Assembly: GCA_003164305.1 (NCBI GenBank)
Contig: PLSZ01000048.1
Location: 5,521-10,574 of the forward strand
Direction: 5' to 3'
DNA length: 5,054 bases
Origin: Acetobacteraceae bacterium
Lineage (GTDB): Bacteria; Pseudomonadota; Alphaproteobacteria; Acetobacterales; Acetobacteraceae
Shown here: positions 4,906 to 5,054 of the stretch, piece by piece
Position numbering within the stretch: position 1 is the first letter of the stretch
How the letters are laid out: each line of letters begins with the position of its first letter
The notes under the pieces: generated by a model
The model's input: only the letters and a program-made list of their open reading frames with translations
Databases searched by the model: none
What the model was told of the DNA's origin: nothing
Made by a program: the position numbers and the translations under genes

Positions 4906-5054
4906 TCATACCACCCTGGACACCGCCTCCAAATTCCCCCGCGTCTCGTAAGCCAGCAGCAACGTCAGCCCAGACGCCAGGAACAGCGCGCCCGCCAACA
5001 TCCCCCAGACCAGAATTAAGTTGCCGCCGCCGATCAACATGCCGGCGACCACCG
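4906..5054 (-). CDS. C-terminal 49 residues of a membrane protein (partial, runs off right edge)
   Basis: On the reverse strand a frame enters from the window edge and ends at TGA (4906-4908). It encodes VVAGMLIGGGNLILVWGMLA, then GALFLASGLTLLLAYETRGN, then LEAVSRVV. The Gly- and Leu-rich stretch makes at least one and perhaps two membrane helices, followed by a short charged tail. The ending looks like the C-terminus of small bacterial membrane proteins whose last helix is followed by an ETR-type tail, but I do not recognise the family. It is convergent with the hydrolase/MetE-like operon, with the inverted repeat in between. Coding is supported by the hydrophobic pattern and an uninterrupted frame; the short length limits certainty. 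Confidence 0.6.
   Translation of the reverse strand, partial: VVAGMLIGGGNLILVWGMLAGALFLASGLTLLLAYETRGNLEAVSRVV

Overview
The window is GC-rich bacterial chromosome with dense coding, ATG starts and good Shine-Dalgarno sites. Nothing in it fixes the taxon. The style (a divergent HtrA-like pair and a GT-C-like polytopic membrane protein) would fit a soil or aquatic proteobacterium, possibly alphaproteobacterial, but this is a weak inference. The only clearly AT-richer stretch is a palindrome-bearing spacer near the right end.

Left part (1-774): two HtrA/DegP-like (S1C) protease genes stand head to head. The minus-strand one runs off the left edge. It has Gln where the family has the catalytic His and Asn where it has the catalytic Asp, so it reads as a pseudoprotease. 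The plus-strand one is only a short remnant. It opens like an HtrA N-terminus, changes frame once near 684, lacks the His-Val-Val segment and stops at 774, so it is called a pseudogene.

Middle (771-2126, minus): a 451-residue polytopic membrane protein resembling uncharacterised GT-C-type membrane proteins. Its stop codon overlaps the stop of the HtrA remnant. A 66-base divergent spacer with a 19-base operator-like dyad separates it from the next gene.

Right-centre (2193-4716, plus): a tight three-gene operon. It encodes an alpha/beta hydrolase, a stand-alone protein of the MetE C-terminal (zinc methyltransferase) family with a complete zinc-ligand set but altered substrate-site acids, and a carboxymuconolactone decarboxylase/AhpD-family protein without the CxxC motif or the usual His. 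The spacings (10 and 3 bases) imply one transcript. The gene combination suggests a small-molecule catabolic or thiol-transfer pathway rather than ordinary methionine synthesis. The substrate cannot be read from sequence, and this operon is the best candidate here for undescribed biology.

Right edge: a long inverted repeat (4776-4854), built on a duplicated CCACAGAG unit, sits between the operon and the 3' end of a convergent minus-strand membrane-protein gene that runs off the right edge.
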